In this document: positions 34,611 through 43,174 of the stretch, piece after piece
Layout of the letters: each line of letters begins with the position of its first letter
How positions within the stretch are numbered: the first letter of the stretch is position 1
Source of the DNA: JACKHO01 sp041398745
GTDB lineage: Bacteria; Planctomycetota; Planctomycetia; Planctomycetales; Planctomycetaceae
Length of the DNA: 64,000 nucleotides
Direction: 5' to 3'
Assembly: GCA_041398745.1 (NCBI GenBank)
Contig: JAWKUB010000006.1
Coordinates: 62,001 to 126,000, forward strand
The notes under the pieces: generated by a model
What the model was told of the DNA's origin: nothing
Database searches by the model: none
The model's input: only the letters and a program-made list of their open reading frames with translations
Made by a program: the position numbers and the translations under genes

Positions 34611-36413
34611 GTGACCGATCACCAACCGCAATACACCGTGCTGGCGCGTCGTTTCCGACCGCAGAAATTCGACGACGTCGTCGGACAGCAGCATGTGGGG
34701 CAGTCGCTACGAAATGCGATTGCTGCGGGTCGCGTTGCACATGCATACCTTTTTACGGGAGCCCGGGGAGTCGGCAAGACCTCGACTGCTCGAATTTTTG
34801 CAAAGGCTCTCAACTGTCCCAATGCGGTGAATGGCGACCCCTGCAACGCCTGTGATGTTTGTGATGCCATTGGTTCCGGCAACGACGTGGATGTGCTGGA
34901 AATCGATGGTGCGTCGAATCGCGGAATTGATGACATTCGCCAGCTTCGGGCGAATGTGAACGTCCGTTCGATGCGACTTCCGACGAAGGTTTACATCATC
35001 GACGAAGTCCACATGCTCACAAAAGAGGCCTTTAACGCCCTGTTGAAGACTCTGGAAGAGCCACCGCCAAACGTCAAATTTATTTTCTGCACCACAGAAC
35101 CAAATAAAGTTCCTGACACCATTCTCTCCCGCTGCCAGCGCTTCGACTTCGGCACCATTGCGTCAGAAGGAATTCAGACGCGTCTGCAAGAAATTGCACA
35201 GGCCGAGGGGAGGGACGTCGAACCGGAAGCGATTGAACTCGTGGCCCGCCGCGCGACCGGGTCGATGCGTGACAGTCAGTCGTTGTTTGATCAACTGCTC
35301 GCGTTCGGGGGTGATGTCATTCGCACGGAGGACGTGCATCAACTGCTCGGCACGGCACCGGATGAGCGTCTCATTCAATTGCTGGACGCCATTATCGATG
35401 GTGACCGGGCTCAGGCACTGGGGACTTTGGAAGCGGCACTGAACGAAGGTGTGCAGCTTGCGAGTTTCAGCGATCAAATTCTGCAATACTTGCGAGACCT
35501 GCTGGTCACCGCCTCCGGTGCCGACAGCGTTCCGTTGACTGCCGTGAGCGAACGTAGCCGCGTGCGCGCCAAGGAACAGTCGGATCGCTGGGGATTGCAA
35601 ACCGTGGCCGCCGCGATGCAAATCATGGCGGAAGCCAAGGCGAAAATGCAGCGTGTCAATTACGGACGGGCCCTGCTGGAACTGGCGATCATCCGGATGA
35701 CGTTACTCGAAGATTTGGAGGCCGTGGCTTCACTGGTTCGGCAAATCGCACAAGGGGGCGCAGCACCGGCATTGCCCGCCGCGCGACCATCCCGTCCTGC
35801 CGAACCGAACACAGAGGAATCCGCAAAAAAAAAAGATGACCAGCCCACACAGCAAGTAACGCCTCCTGCCCCACCCAGGCCCGTCGCTCCACGTGAAGAG
35901 CCGCAGCAGCCTGTTACGACTTCGACCGCCACCGTGGTCGAGTGCACCGCCGATACCGTCGACGCGTTCTGGGCTCAGTTCCTGGTGAACGCTCCCGACT
36001 CTATTGCGGCTCAGCTGAAGAATGTTTCCAGAGTAGCGCTCGTCGATGGCAACTTGCTGGAGGTAACATTTCCTTCGAATGCACAGTTCAAACTGAAATT
36101 CTGCGAACGTCCCGACACCACCAAGCGGCTTCGCGATATGGCCGCGGAACTCGCGGGACGACCGCTCTCCATTCGGTTTCAACTCGCCAAGGCCGATGGT
36201 AAATCTGTGGCTCCAGTCGCACCGCCGTCCAACCGACAACCGGTGCGTGAGAAGTTCGCTCCCAACTGCCTTGACGAAGATCAATTCGTCCAGAACGCCA
36301 TGACAATATTCGGCGGCAAAGTGGAATTCGTCCGCGCCGCTCCCATTCAGGTCATTGCCGTGCAGACAGAATCAGGTGAGGATGGGCCGGTCGACGAGGA
36401 ATTGGACGACTGA
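34611..36413 (+). CDS. dnaX: DNA polymerase III subunits gamma and tau
   Basis: GTG 34611, with AAGGGG seven bases upstream, gives a 600-residue tau form; an in-frame TTG at 34581 has no support. Walker A GARGVGKT is at residues 50-57. The zinc module has C69, C78, C81 and C84, and IDEVHMLT carries Walker B. The SRC motif (LSRCQRFDF) supplies the arginine finger. This AAA+ subunit loads the beta clamp and joins polymerase cores. A Pro/Lys-rich linker begins near residue 385 and holds an A10 tract at 35825-35834 that probably makes a shorter gamma form (see separate entry). The C-terminal domain (about 440-600) is poorly conserved. It is divergent from the RND permease gene. Confidence 0.95.
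   Translation: MTDHQPQYTVLARRFRPQKFDDVVGQQHVGQSLRNAIAAGRVAHAYLFTGARGVGKTSTARIFAKALNCPNAVNGDPCNACDVCDAIGSGNDVDVLEIDGASNRGIDDIRQLRANVNVRSMRLPTKVYIIDEVHMLTKEAFNALLKTLEEPPPNVKFIFCTTEPNKVPDTILSRCQRFDFGTIASEGIQTRLQEIAQAEGRDVEPEAIELVARRATGSMRDSQSLFDQLLAFGGDVIRTEDVHQLLGTAPDERLIQLLDAIIDGDRAQALGTLEAALNEGVQLASFSDQILQYLRDLLVTASGADSVPLTAVSERSRVRAKEQSDRWGLQTVAAAMQIMAEAKAKMQRVNYGRALLELAIIRMTLLEDLEAVASLVRQIAQGGAAPALPAARPSRPAEPNTEESAKKKDDQPTQQVTPPAPPRPVAPREEPQQPVTTSTATVVECTADTVDAFWAQFLVNAPDSIAAQLKNVSRVALVDGNLLEVTFPSNAQFKLKFCERPDTTKRLRDMAAELAGRPLSIRFQLAKADGKSVAPVAPPSNRQPVREKFAPNCLDEDQFVQNAMTIFGGKVEFVRAAPIQVIAVQTESGEDGPVDEELDD
35813..35837 (+). promoter_or_regulatory. Predicted frameshift/slippage site in dnaX
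   Basis: The run of ten A residues (35825-35834) is read GCA AAA AAA AAA GAT, encoding A405-K-K-K. AGAGGA at 35813-35818 resembles an internal Shine-Dalgarno and stands 10 bases before the last A AAA AAG heptamer (35829-35835). A -1 shift, or one extra A in the mRNA, gives AAA AGA TGA and ends the protein at about 409 residues. One A fewer gives AAG ATG and seven codons to TAA, about 415 residues. In E. coli dnaX a -1 frameshift at A AAA AAG with an upstream SD makes gamma; in Thermus an A9 tract does so by transcriptional slippage. No strong 3' hairpin was found. Confidence 0.7.
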
Positions 36414-36500
36414 CGCTTCCCACATTCGAATTTATCTGGCGAGTCCCAGCAGCCGGGGCGAGATTGCGCGAACAAAGTCCGATATTGCTGTGAGTCAGGG

Positions 36501-36670
36501 TTCACCCTCCTCGGGGAGGGTCTCGCGAAGCGAGGGGAGGGGACGAGCGCGAACTGTGGTTGGCATGGCGTCCTCGACGCGACCGTCAATAGCCACATCA
36601 ATTACCCCTCCCCGGATCTCGTAAACTCGTTCCGACCCTCCCCATTTCGGCTTCGCCTGGGGAGGGTGAA
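36501..36670. repeat. 170-bp palindromic intergenic element (third family)
   Basis: The left end TTCACCCTCCTC and right end GGGGAGGGTGAA are inverted with one mismatch. Internal palindromes add CTCGGGGAGGGTCTCGCGAA on the left and CCCTCCCCATTTCGG with CGCCTGGGGAGGG on the right. It lies between the 3' ends of dnaX (plus) and the kinase gene (minus). Such GGGGAGGG/CCCTCCCC hairpins are frequent in large bacterial genomes. It may end transcription from both sides. A plus-strand open frame across it is chance. Confidence 0.7.
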
Positions 36671-36734
36671 GGAATTCGACATCCAAGCAAACACTCGCCA
36701 GCCGCGCCGCAACCGATCAGAGTTCGGCAGTGGA

Positions 36735-38780
36735 TCAATTCGGCTCTTCGACGGTTACCGCCATGACAATGGGGGCGATTTCAACCGCAGGACCTTTCAG
36801 GAATTCGATTTCCTGAATCTCGTCTGACTTCTTTGGTGTAATGGTAATGTGTCGCATTTGATGTCCTTGAGCTTCGAATGCGAATTGCGACTGCGGGACG
36901 TCAATTCGTCTGATGTAGTCCGCAAAGTGTAAGCCATTATGAAGCGGATGGTCTTCTGTTTCTCCAGAAGAGTACTTCAGCCGCACACGCATGACTTCAT
37001 CCTGTGTTTCGTTGAGAGGAAAAGCCCAGCCAGCGACACCACTGAGTAAGTGAATGCGACTGGCCACCCGGTTGCAGACCACCGTGACCGACTTCGGTTT
37101 CTCAGGTGGGAATTCCCCCTGGGTCCCGTACAGCAGAATGAGATTTGGTCGCCCACCGACGGTAGGGTCAATCAGTTCGAAGTTGACGCCATTCACTGTG
37201 CGTGGAGCCCAGTTGTCCAGCACGAAGGTTTCGTTCTTTTTGTCATAGAACATGGGAAACGTGCTATTCGTGTTGGCGGCTCCCCGAATCGAGAGCGGCA
37301 TCATGTGCCCATTGGCGTCGGATGTCGCTGCCGTACTAGCGAAAGTTGGTGGCCTGGAATTGTCGAATTCAGGGGCAGACAACAGAGTGCTTCGTAGAAT
37401 GACCACTCCGACAATGAGCACCAGTGCGATGCCTCCAATGGTCAGGGCCAACGGCGAAACAATTGGGCCACTGGCCGCTTTCTTTTTCTTCTTCTTTTTC
37501 GACTTCCGAGTTGGCAGTTCCAGCATAGTCATTTGCTGATCATCGCCGAAGTCTTCCGTGCTGAATGCTTCGTCAAACACACCCGACTGCCCGGCGATAA
37601 CGCTCGACGGCGAAGGAACAGTAGCGCTGGATGAACTGCTGTCCGCCTCAATTGTCTCCATGGCCTGCAATTCGGCAGCCTCCGGGCCTTTGCCCAGCAG
37701 TCCCTCAAAGTTCTTTTTGCGAACGGAAATGAGGGCAGGGTCAAATGGACGAGCCGGTCGCTTGGCAAAGTCCTTAAGGTCCTTGTGAATGGAGACACCA
37801 CTGGCGGGCCGCTCGTTGGGATTCTTGGCCAGCATTTGGTGGAGTAACTGGGCGAATCCTTCAGGAATTCCGGGAACCAGCTTGCGAATGTCCTGTGGTT
37901 CTTCATTTTGATGGGCAATCAGTTTTTGAGTAACCGTGTAGCCCGGAAACATGACGTCCCCACGCATGGCACTGTAAATCGTGGCGGCGAGGCCATAGAA
38001 GTCGGCACGATGGTCGACCTTGCTGCTGTTCACCGACTGCTCCGGTGCAATGTAATCGACCGTCCCCAATTGGTCCTGATCCATCGTAATCGAGTCGCCG
38101 TCATTGGACTGTAACGTGCAAAGTCCAAGGTCCAGAATGTGTACTCCGCCGGTTGCGTCGATCAGCAGGTTCCCCGGTTTGACATCGCGGTGAACCATGC
38201 CCGACTTGTGTGCTTCATGCAGTCCCGCGATTGCCTGACGCATAATTTCTGCAGCAAATTCGGGAGCAACAGGGCCGCTTTTCCCGACAAGTGTTGCTAG
38301 GTCAATTCCTTCCACGAACTCCATGACAATGTAGGGAGCGCCCCCTTGTTCCTCGAAGTCGTAAGCATGGACGATGTTCTGATGATTCAACGCGGCAACG
38401 GCCTTCGCTTCTCTGCGGAAGCGGGCCAGGGCGTCCTCCTTACGCTGCTTCTTGTTGAGACTGCTGATGACTTTGACCGCCACCAGTCGTTCCATGGCCA
38501 ATTGCTCGGCAAGATACACCTTCCCCATGCCGCCGCGTCCGAGCAGGTCCAGAATGCGGTATTTCCCGACGTAAAAGCCCTGATAGCGACCCGCGACAAG
38601 GTTTTTTGCCTGATACTCCGAGAGCAGCCGATTTCGAATAAGCGTTTTGGCCACCCGCTTGGCATCTTCATCAAGATACTTGGCCAACTGCGGCTGAAGC
38701 TGCGCGAGGACTTCTTCTGAGAGAACCTGACTCTTGCGAACCAGTTCCATGAACTCTCGACCAGTCTTCGGTGCTGCCAT
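36735..38780 (-). CDS. Transmembrane Ser/Thr protein kinase (Hanks type)
   Basis: The product has 681 residues. An N-terminal helical region (1-72) precedes the kinase domain (about 73-340): G-loop GRGGMGKV at 81-88, Lys K103, HRDVKPGN with D199 and N204, DLG at 217-219 in place of DFG, and APE at 245-247. A Ser-rich linker and a basic run of eight Lys residues (SKKKKKKK, near 430) precede one membrane span at about 444-468. The outer 210 residues (FDNSRPPTFAS onward) are beta-rich and unrecognised. The kinase would sit in the cytoplasm with a sensory domain outside. DLG instead of DFG is common among planctomycete kinases. The gene follows the PEP-hydrolase-like gene after 206 bp. Confidence 0.92.
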   Translation of the reverse strand: MAAPKTGREFMELVRKSQVLSEEVLAQLQPQLAKYLDEDAKRVAKTLIRNRLLSEYQAKNLVAGRYQGFYVGKYRILDLLGRGGMGKVYLAEQLAMERLVAVKVISSLNKKQRKEDALARFRREAKAVAALNHQNIVHAYDFEEQGGAPYIVMEFVEGIDLATLVGKSGPVAPEFAAEIMRQAIAGLHEAHKSGMVHRDVKPGNLLIDATGGVHILDLGLCTLQSNDGDSITMDQDQLGTVDYIAPEQSVNSSKVDHRADFYGLAATIYSAMRGDVMFPGYTVTQKLIAHQNEEPQDIRKLVPGIPEGFAQLLHQMLAKNPNERPASGVSIHKDLKDFAKRPARPFDPALISVRKKNFEGLLGKGPEAAELQAMETIEADSSSSSATVPSPSSVIAGQSGVFDEAFSTEDFGDDQQMTMLELPTRKSKKKKKKKAASGPIVSPLALTIGGIALVLIVGVVILRSTLLSAPEFDNSRPPTFASTAATSDANGHMMPLSIRGAANTNSTFPMFYDKKNETFVLDNWAPRTVNGVNFELIDPTVGGRPNLILLYGTQGEFPPEKPKSVTVVCNRVASRIHLLSGVAGWAFPLNETQDEVMRVRLKYSSGETEDHPLHNGLHFADYIRRIDVPQSQFAFEAQGHQMRHITITPKKSDEIQEIEFLKGPAVEIAPIVMAVTVEEPN

Positions 38781-38986
38781 CGTCTTTCCCTATAGACGTT
38801 TATACCAGCAGAGACGATTCAACCTGGATTCATCTGCGCTGCGGAATTCAGTAATTCGATAAACCATCGAAGTTACCGACCAGCAGTGACCCTGCGGGAG
38901 AGGGACTTTCCCGATTCGGCTCAGAATGGACGTTTCAGAAACGCAACACGACGGAACAATCTGATGTGCCTATGGGGGGGGGGCGT

Positions 38987-39829
38987 TCATGAACCCTTCG
39001 GCTTTCGCTGAATGGCCACGAATTGTTCGACCTGCTGCTTCAACGCGACCTCTGTGGGAAGACGTTCCATGGAACTCGCGCCGTAGAAGCCGTCGATGAT
39101 GTCGAGTCGGTCAAGGATGTAGCGTGCGTCCTCCGGCATGGCGATGGGACCACCGTGGCACAAGACAAACACGTCCTCACGCACGGTTCGGGCAGCATCG
39201 GCAATGTCACGAATGCGTGGGATACAGTCGTCGAGAGTGAGTGCTGTTTTCGCACCAATCGATCCGCTCGTGGTGAGTCCCATGTGAGCCACAATAATGT
39301 CCGCGCCCGCCTCTGTCAGCAGTCGGCCCTGCTCGGCGTCGAACGCGTAGGGGGTGGTGAGCATGTCCAGTTCGTGGGCGGCGGCAATGCATTCGATTTC
39401 CTTGTCGAATCCCATGCCGGTTTCTTCGAGGTTCGCCCGGAACACACCATCGATGAGTCCGACCGTAGGGAAATTCTGAATACCGGCAAACCCGAGGTCT
39501 TTCAGTTCGCGAAGAAGATGGTCGCGAATCATGAAAGGATCGGTCCCGCAGACTCCGGCCAGGACGGGTGTGTGGTTCACCGCAGTAAGAACCTCGTAGG
39601 CCATTTCCTTCACAATTTGATTCGCGTTCCCGTACGGCATGAGCCCCGAGAGCGAACCGCGACCCGCCATGCGGTAACGACCGGAGTTGTAAATGACAAT
39701 AAGATCGATTCCGCCCGCCTCCTCGCACTTGGCGCTAATTCCGGTCCCCGCGCCGCCGCCAATAATGGGCAACCCCTGAGAGACTTTTTCGCGGAGACGT
39801 GTCATGATTGATGTGCGAGTTTCAGCCAT
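38987..39829 (-). CDS. Phosphoenolpyruvate hydrolase-like TIM-barrel protein
   Basis: The 280-residue single-domain protein belongs to the family annotated as phosphoenolpyruvate hydrolase/TIM-barrel signal-transduction protein. Key blocks are LPIIGGGAGTGISAKCEEAGGIDL, LIVIYNSGRYRMAGRGSLSG, AGVCGTDPF and GFAGIQNFPTVGLIDG. The family is related to the PEP mutase/isocitrate lyase superfamily by fold and regularly stands beside UPF0261 (Tm-1-like) genes, as it does here: the Tm-1-like gene is 124 bp upstream on the same strand. The substrate is not established. A run of ten G residues (38974-38983) lies just after its stop. Confidence 0.9.
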   Translation of the reverse strand: MAETRTSIMTRLREKVSQGLPIIGGGAGTGISAKCEEAGGIDLIVIYNSGRYRMAGRGSLSGLMPYGNANQIVKEMAYEVLTAVNHTPVLAGVCGTDPFMIRDHLLRELKDLGFAGIQNFPTVGLIDGVFRANLEETGMGFDKEIECIAAAHELDMLTTPYAFDAEQGRLLTEAGADIIVAHMGLTTSGSIGAKTALTLDDCIPRIRDIADAARTVREDVFVLCHGGPIAMPEDARYILDRLDIIDGFYGASSMERLPTEVALKQQVEQFVAIQRKPKGS

Positions 39830-39917
39830 GGGAATTCAGTGTATTGAAGGATGTGTGACGTTAAGGGAGTTGATCATCGGGTTGCTCCGACAGGCCTGTC
39901 AGTAATTTGTCAGGTGG

Positions 39918-39937
39918 CACAGACATTCCTGTCTGTG
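39918..39937. repeat. Perfect 8-bp hairpin in the UPF0261/PEP-hydrolase gap
   Basis: CACAGACATTCCTGTCTGTG forms an 8-bp stem with a TTCC loop. A degenerate relative, GCAGATCATTCCTGTCTGTG, is at 18217-18236 after the SPFH gene. It stands between cotranscribed genes and has no U tract, so it may stabilise or divide the transcript. Confidence 0.6.
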
Positions 39938-39953
39938 GTTCAGATTGACCACA

Positions 39954-41165
39954 TCATGTGACTTCTTGATGTGCCAGCAGTAAGTGAAACTCATCCAGTA
40001 GCAACTGGGCGAACTCAGGATCATTAATGTGATGCGGCGAGAAAACCAGCTTTCGAAGGGAATCCTGCTGCAGCGTGGCCCGTAACTCCGAAAATAATGC
40101 TTCGCTGGCTTCGTGATTGTGGAACGCTTCGCCGGGGGCATCCAAGGCCGACACGCCACCTTCCGGCACAACGACGGTCACGGGAGTTTTCGCCCGGTTC
40201 AGTTTGCTGGTAATCCAGCGGGCAATTTGCCGATTCTCCTCGGGAGTCGTCCGCATGAGCGTGACTTGCGCATTGTGGACGTGGAACTGCCGTCCCTGGA
40301 ACTTTTCTGAAACAGTTTCCCGTCCCCCGAAGTTGACCATATCAACAGCTCCGAGACTCAGGACCAATGGAATGCCCCGGTCGATGAGTGCGTCGAATCG
40401 CTGCTTGCCAGCCGGCATCACCCCGCCCACAACTTCATCGGCGACCTCGGTGGTCGTAATGTCGAGCACACCGTTAATCATGCCCGAGGCCACCAGTTTC
40501 TCCATTGCCCGCCCGCCAGATCCCGTCGCGTGGAACACGAGACAGTCGTGCCCCTCCTGTTCCAGCTGCTGCCGTACTTGCGTCACACAGGGTGTCGTGA
40601 CGCCAAACATCGTCATGGCGAGCGTCGAACGGGACTGCGTTTCTTCCTCAAAATACTGCACCATGCCAGCCATGGCGTTGGCGGCGTTTCGTAGTACAGT
40701 CTTCGAGACGACATTCAGCCCGGCGACATCGACGACGGAAAACATCATGGTGACGTCGTTGCAGTCGATGTACGGCGCGGTATTGCCACTAGCCATGGTC
40801 GACACCATGAGTTTCGGCACTCCAACCGGCAGCGCACGCATGGCCGCAGTAATGAGGGCTGTTCCGCCGCTGCCGCCAATTCCAATGACTCCTGCCAGGC
40901 GTCCATTGTCAGACTCGTTCGTCAAATACGCCCGCAGTGCTTCGCCCATTGCCGTAATGGCTTGACCTCGATCACCCGAATCGGGCATTGCCGCTCCAGC
41001 CAGGACATCGTCACGCGAAATGTCGGGACGAACGGCTGGGGCGTCTTTTGTGCCGACATCAATGGTCCGCACGTCAACTCCAGCACGGCGCAGGCAATTG
41101 GCGACAAAGGCGATTTCCTCACCCTTGGTGTCCATGGTGGCGATGGCATAAACCTGCTTCGACAT
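39954..41165 (-). CDS. Tm-1-like ATP-binding domain protein (UPF0261)
   Basis: ATG 41165 (MSKQVYAIATMDTKGEE) gives 403 residues; 39 residues upstream of it are not conserved. The N-terminal ATP-binding half has MDTKGEE and GIGGSGGTALITAAMRALPVGVPKLMVST. The C-terminal half has PEGGVSALDAPGEAFH and HHINDPEFA. Plant Tm-1 is a tomato mosaic virus inhibitor with the same N-terminal domain; the bacterial family has no proven reaction. The strict neighbourhood with the TIM-barrel gene, and a single fused protein of both in plants and fungi, suggests they act on one substrate. Confidence 0.9.
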   Translation of the reverse strand: MSKQVYAIATMDTKGEEIAFVANCLRRAGVDVRTIDVGTKDAPAVRPDISRDDVLAGAAMPDSGDRGQAITAMGEALRAYLTNESDNGRLAGVIGIGGSGGTALITAAMRALPVGVPKLMVSTMASGNTAPYIDCNDVTMMFSVVDVAGLNVVSKTVLRNAANAMAGMVQYFEEETQSRSTLAMTMFGVTTPCVTQVRQQLEQEGHDCLVFHATGSGGRAMEKLVASGMINGVLDITTTEVADEVVGGVMPAGKQRFDALIDRGIPLVLSLGAVDMVNFGGRETVSEKFQGRQFHVHNAQVTLMRTTPEENRQIARWITSKLNRAKTPVTVVVPEGGVSALDAPGEAFHNHEASEALFSELRATLQQDSLRKLVFSPHHINDPEFAQLLLDEFHLLLAHQEVT

Positions 41166-41390
41166 GCAAAGCAACCTGTCTTTCGGAAATGAGTCTTGCT
41201 GATGAACAGGCATTGTTGCAGCGCCAGTGCTTTCGTCCAATGGACCGATCGTCTCTACGCGATTGTGCAGTGAGGCCGACACGAGCGAAACTGTCTTGTC
41301 AACTTCTCACTGACATTACGGAAGACTCAGCCTTAACGTTGTCTGAATGCGTGTCGGCGAAGACCCCAAATTGGAAACCCCTTTACCTCT

Positions 41391-41430
41391 AGGAACTCAG
41401 GTTGGCATTTAGGAACTCAGGTTGGCATTG
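41391..41430. repeat. 20-bp tandem duplication upstream of the Exb locus
   Basis: AGGAACTCAGGTTGGCATTT is followed directly by the same sequence with a final G. The pair ends one base before a TTGACA box. It lies in the 380-bp divergent gap between the Tm-1-like gene and the Exb locus. It may hold two copies of a regulator site or be a recent slippage duplication. Confidence 0.8.
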
Positions 41431-41460
41431 TTGACACCCGGCGCGGCCGGTCCGTAGCAT
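41431..41460 (+). promoter_or_regulatory. Candidate promoter of the Exb locus
   Basis: A perfect -35 TTGACA (41431-41436) is followed after 18 bases by TAGCAT (41455-41460), 85 bp before the first ATG. The tandem 20-bp repeat abuts the -35 box, where an activator would bind. Confidence 0.45.
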
Positions 41461-41545
41461 TGCGCTTCCGATCGGTGTTGACGCTGCCAATTCGTCTGGA
41501 AGGTGGTGTCGTTCAATCGTTTCCAATCTGTGTGTCATTCCACTC

Positions 41546-42445
41546 ATGGCAACAAAACAGCTCGAAAAGCCATCGCCTCAGGCTCATCAACCTGTGCTGA
41601 AGATCAATGCATATGATCGACTCAGTGCTTGGATGATTGCCGTGGTCATTGGTTTGTGCGGGCTGACAGCGCTGGCCATTCTTTACTGGTGGGAAGTTGC
41701 TCCCGAAAAAACGGACTTCCTCGTTCCTATGGAAATGGTGGAAAGCCCGGGGGGAGAAGAAGATGGAGCTCCCGACGAAACGCTGAAAATCGAGTCTCCC
41801 GAGGACCCCGACCCCAATGCGACGACCTCTGAGGAAGTCATCGAGCCGTCTCAAATTACGGAGACAGTGGAGAAGGTCGTCCAAATGTCCGATCAGGCGA
41901 CCGATCAGGCTCAAAACGTTACGCAGGCAACACAGGCTACCGGAATTCCGGGCAGCATTGATGGAACAGGTCGGCGCGGACTGGGTAACGGACCAGGCAA
42001 AGGGGGCATTCCGAACGAGCAACGCTGGTTTATTCAGTACGGCGATAAGGCCTCAATTGACGAGTACGCGAAGCAACTTGATTTCTTCGGCATTGAAATG
42101 GGAGCGCTCCTGAACAGTGGCGAACTGGTCTACATGACCAATATGAGTTCGACTCCTAAGACTCGTCGCTCCAAGTCGGGTAAGGATGAACAGCGACTGT
42201 ACATGACCTGGCAGGGGGGTACGCGTCGCGAGGCGGACGAAAAGCTGTTTACCAAGGCAAACGTGAACGCCCGTGGGTCGGTGTTGTTTCACTTCTACCC
42301 GAAGCAAACGGAACAACTGCTGCTGCAACTCGAATACAATTACGCGAAGCGAAATGCGAAAGAAATTCGCCGCACCTATTTTGTCGTCGTGAAACAAGGC
42401 AACGGTTACTCGTTTGTTGTGACACGGCAAACCTATTTGAAATGA
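41546..42445 (+). CDS. Single-span TonB-like protein of the Exb locus
   Basis: The 299-residue protein has a 27-residue cytoplasmic end and one membrane span at about 28-49 (AWMIAVVIGLCGLTALAILY). An acidic Pro/Glu-rich periplasmic linker, a GTGRRGLGNGPGKGG turn and a C-terminal globular domain (about 158-299) follow. The topology is that of TonB or TolA, the usual partner of an ExbB/ExbD channel, but I see no TonB C-terminal signature. The gene is first in the locus and 81 bp from exbB. Function is inferred from topology and context. Confidence 0.75.
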   Translation: MATKQLEKPSPQAHQPVLKINAYDRLSAWMIAVVIGLCGLTALAILYWWEVAPEKTDFLVPMEMVESPGGEEDGAPDETLKIESPEDPDPNATTSEEVIEPSQITETVEKVVQMSDQATDQAQNVTQATQATGIPGSIDGTGRRGLGNGPGKGGIPNEQRWFIQYGDKASIDEYAKQLDFFGIEMGALLNSGELVYMTNMSSTPKTRRSKSGKDEQRLYMTWQGGTRREADEKLFTKANVNARGSVLFHFYPKQTEQLLLQLEYNYAKRNAKEIRRTYFVVVKQGNGYSFVVTRQTYLK

Positions 42446-42526
42446 CAGTTGACAGGTCTCGAAGTTGAGGCCGTCCATTTCGATATCACTGCAAACATTG
42501 AATTTTGACAGCTCCGAGGATACTCG

Positions 42527-43174
42527 ATGCATACAGTTCTGGTCTGGTCTGGCCCCGTGATTTACATCTCGATGGCGCTTGCAGCTCTCTACGGCGTGTT
42601 TTGCGTGATCCTGCTCTGGAGAAAGGTGGGGCAGAAGCGGTTTCGAAACCCGGCGGCTGCTGGTGAGTTTCTGGACGAAGTTCGCGGCTGTCTCGAAGAA
42701 AAGGACTTCGATGGTGTCGCCGAATTGTGCGATTCGCCTCCCTATTGGGCCAAGGCGACTCCGCAAATGATTCTGGTCGCCATTGCCCACAAAGAACGTG
42801 GCTTATCCAAGCTGCAACAGTTGCTGGGAGAAAAGTTTGAACGCGACATTCTGGCGGACATTCAGTATCGCCACTCCTGGATTGGAACCATCAGCAAAAC
42901 GGCTCCCATGTTGGGGCTGCTCGGAACGGTGTCGGGGATGATTTTGGCGTTCGAAAAGATCGCCACCGCCTCGGCTGAAGGGGGACTCGATCCAGGTTCG
43001 CTGGCTCAGGAAATTTCGTTCGCTCTGTTCACCACTGCTATTGGACTCGTGATTGCAATTCCATTGACTCTGCTGGGAGCCTGGGTGCAGGTGCAAATCA
43101 GCAAAATGACCGACGCAGTTCAGGATCACCTCGGTGAGTTCCTGCACGATTTGGAAAAGGCCATGACCTCCTAG
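42527..43174 (+). CDS. exbB: MotA/TolQ/ExbB proton channel protein
   Basis: The 215-residue protein has three spans: about 9-30, 121-142 (TAPMLGLLGTVSGMILAF) and 162-188. The cytoplasmic loop between the first and second (GLSKLQQLLGEKFERDILADI) and the motif APMLGLLGTVSGMI are typical of ExbB/TolQ. Five copies of it with ExbD form the channel that turns proton flow into mechanical work on TonB or TolA. The stop codon sits in the palindrome CCTCCTAGGAGG. The symbol is by family; it could equally be named tolQ. Confidence 0.93.
   Translation: MHTVLVWSGPVIYISMALAALYGVFCVILLWRKVGQKRFRNPAAAGEFLDEVRGCLEEKDFDGVAELCDSPPYWAKATPQMILVAIAHKERGLSKLQQLLGEKFERDILADIQYRHSWIGTISKTAPMLGLLGTVSGMILAFEKIATASAEGGLDPGSLAQEISFALFTTAIGLVIAIPLTLLGAWVQVQISKMTDAVQDHLGEFLHDLEKAMTS

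Noticed and set aside
36355..36624. 89-residue plus-strand frame after dnaX
   Set aside because: It runs through the palindromic element and overlaps the dnaX end; no ribosome site or protein-like composition.
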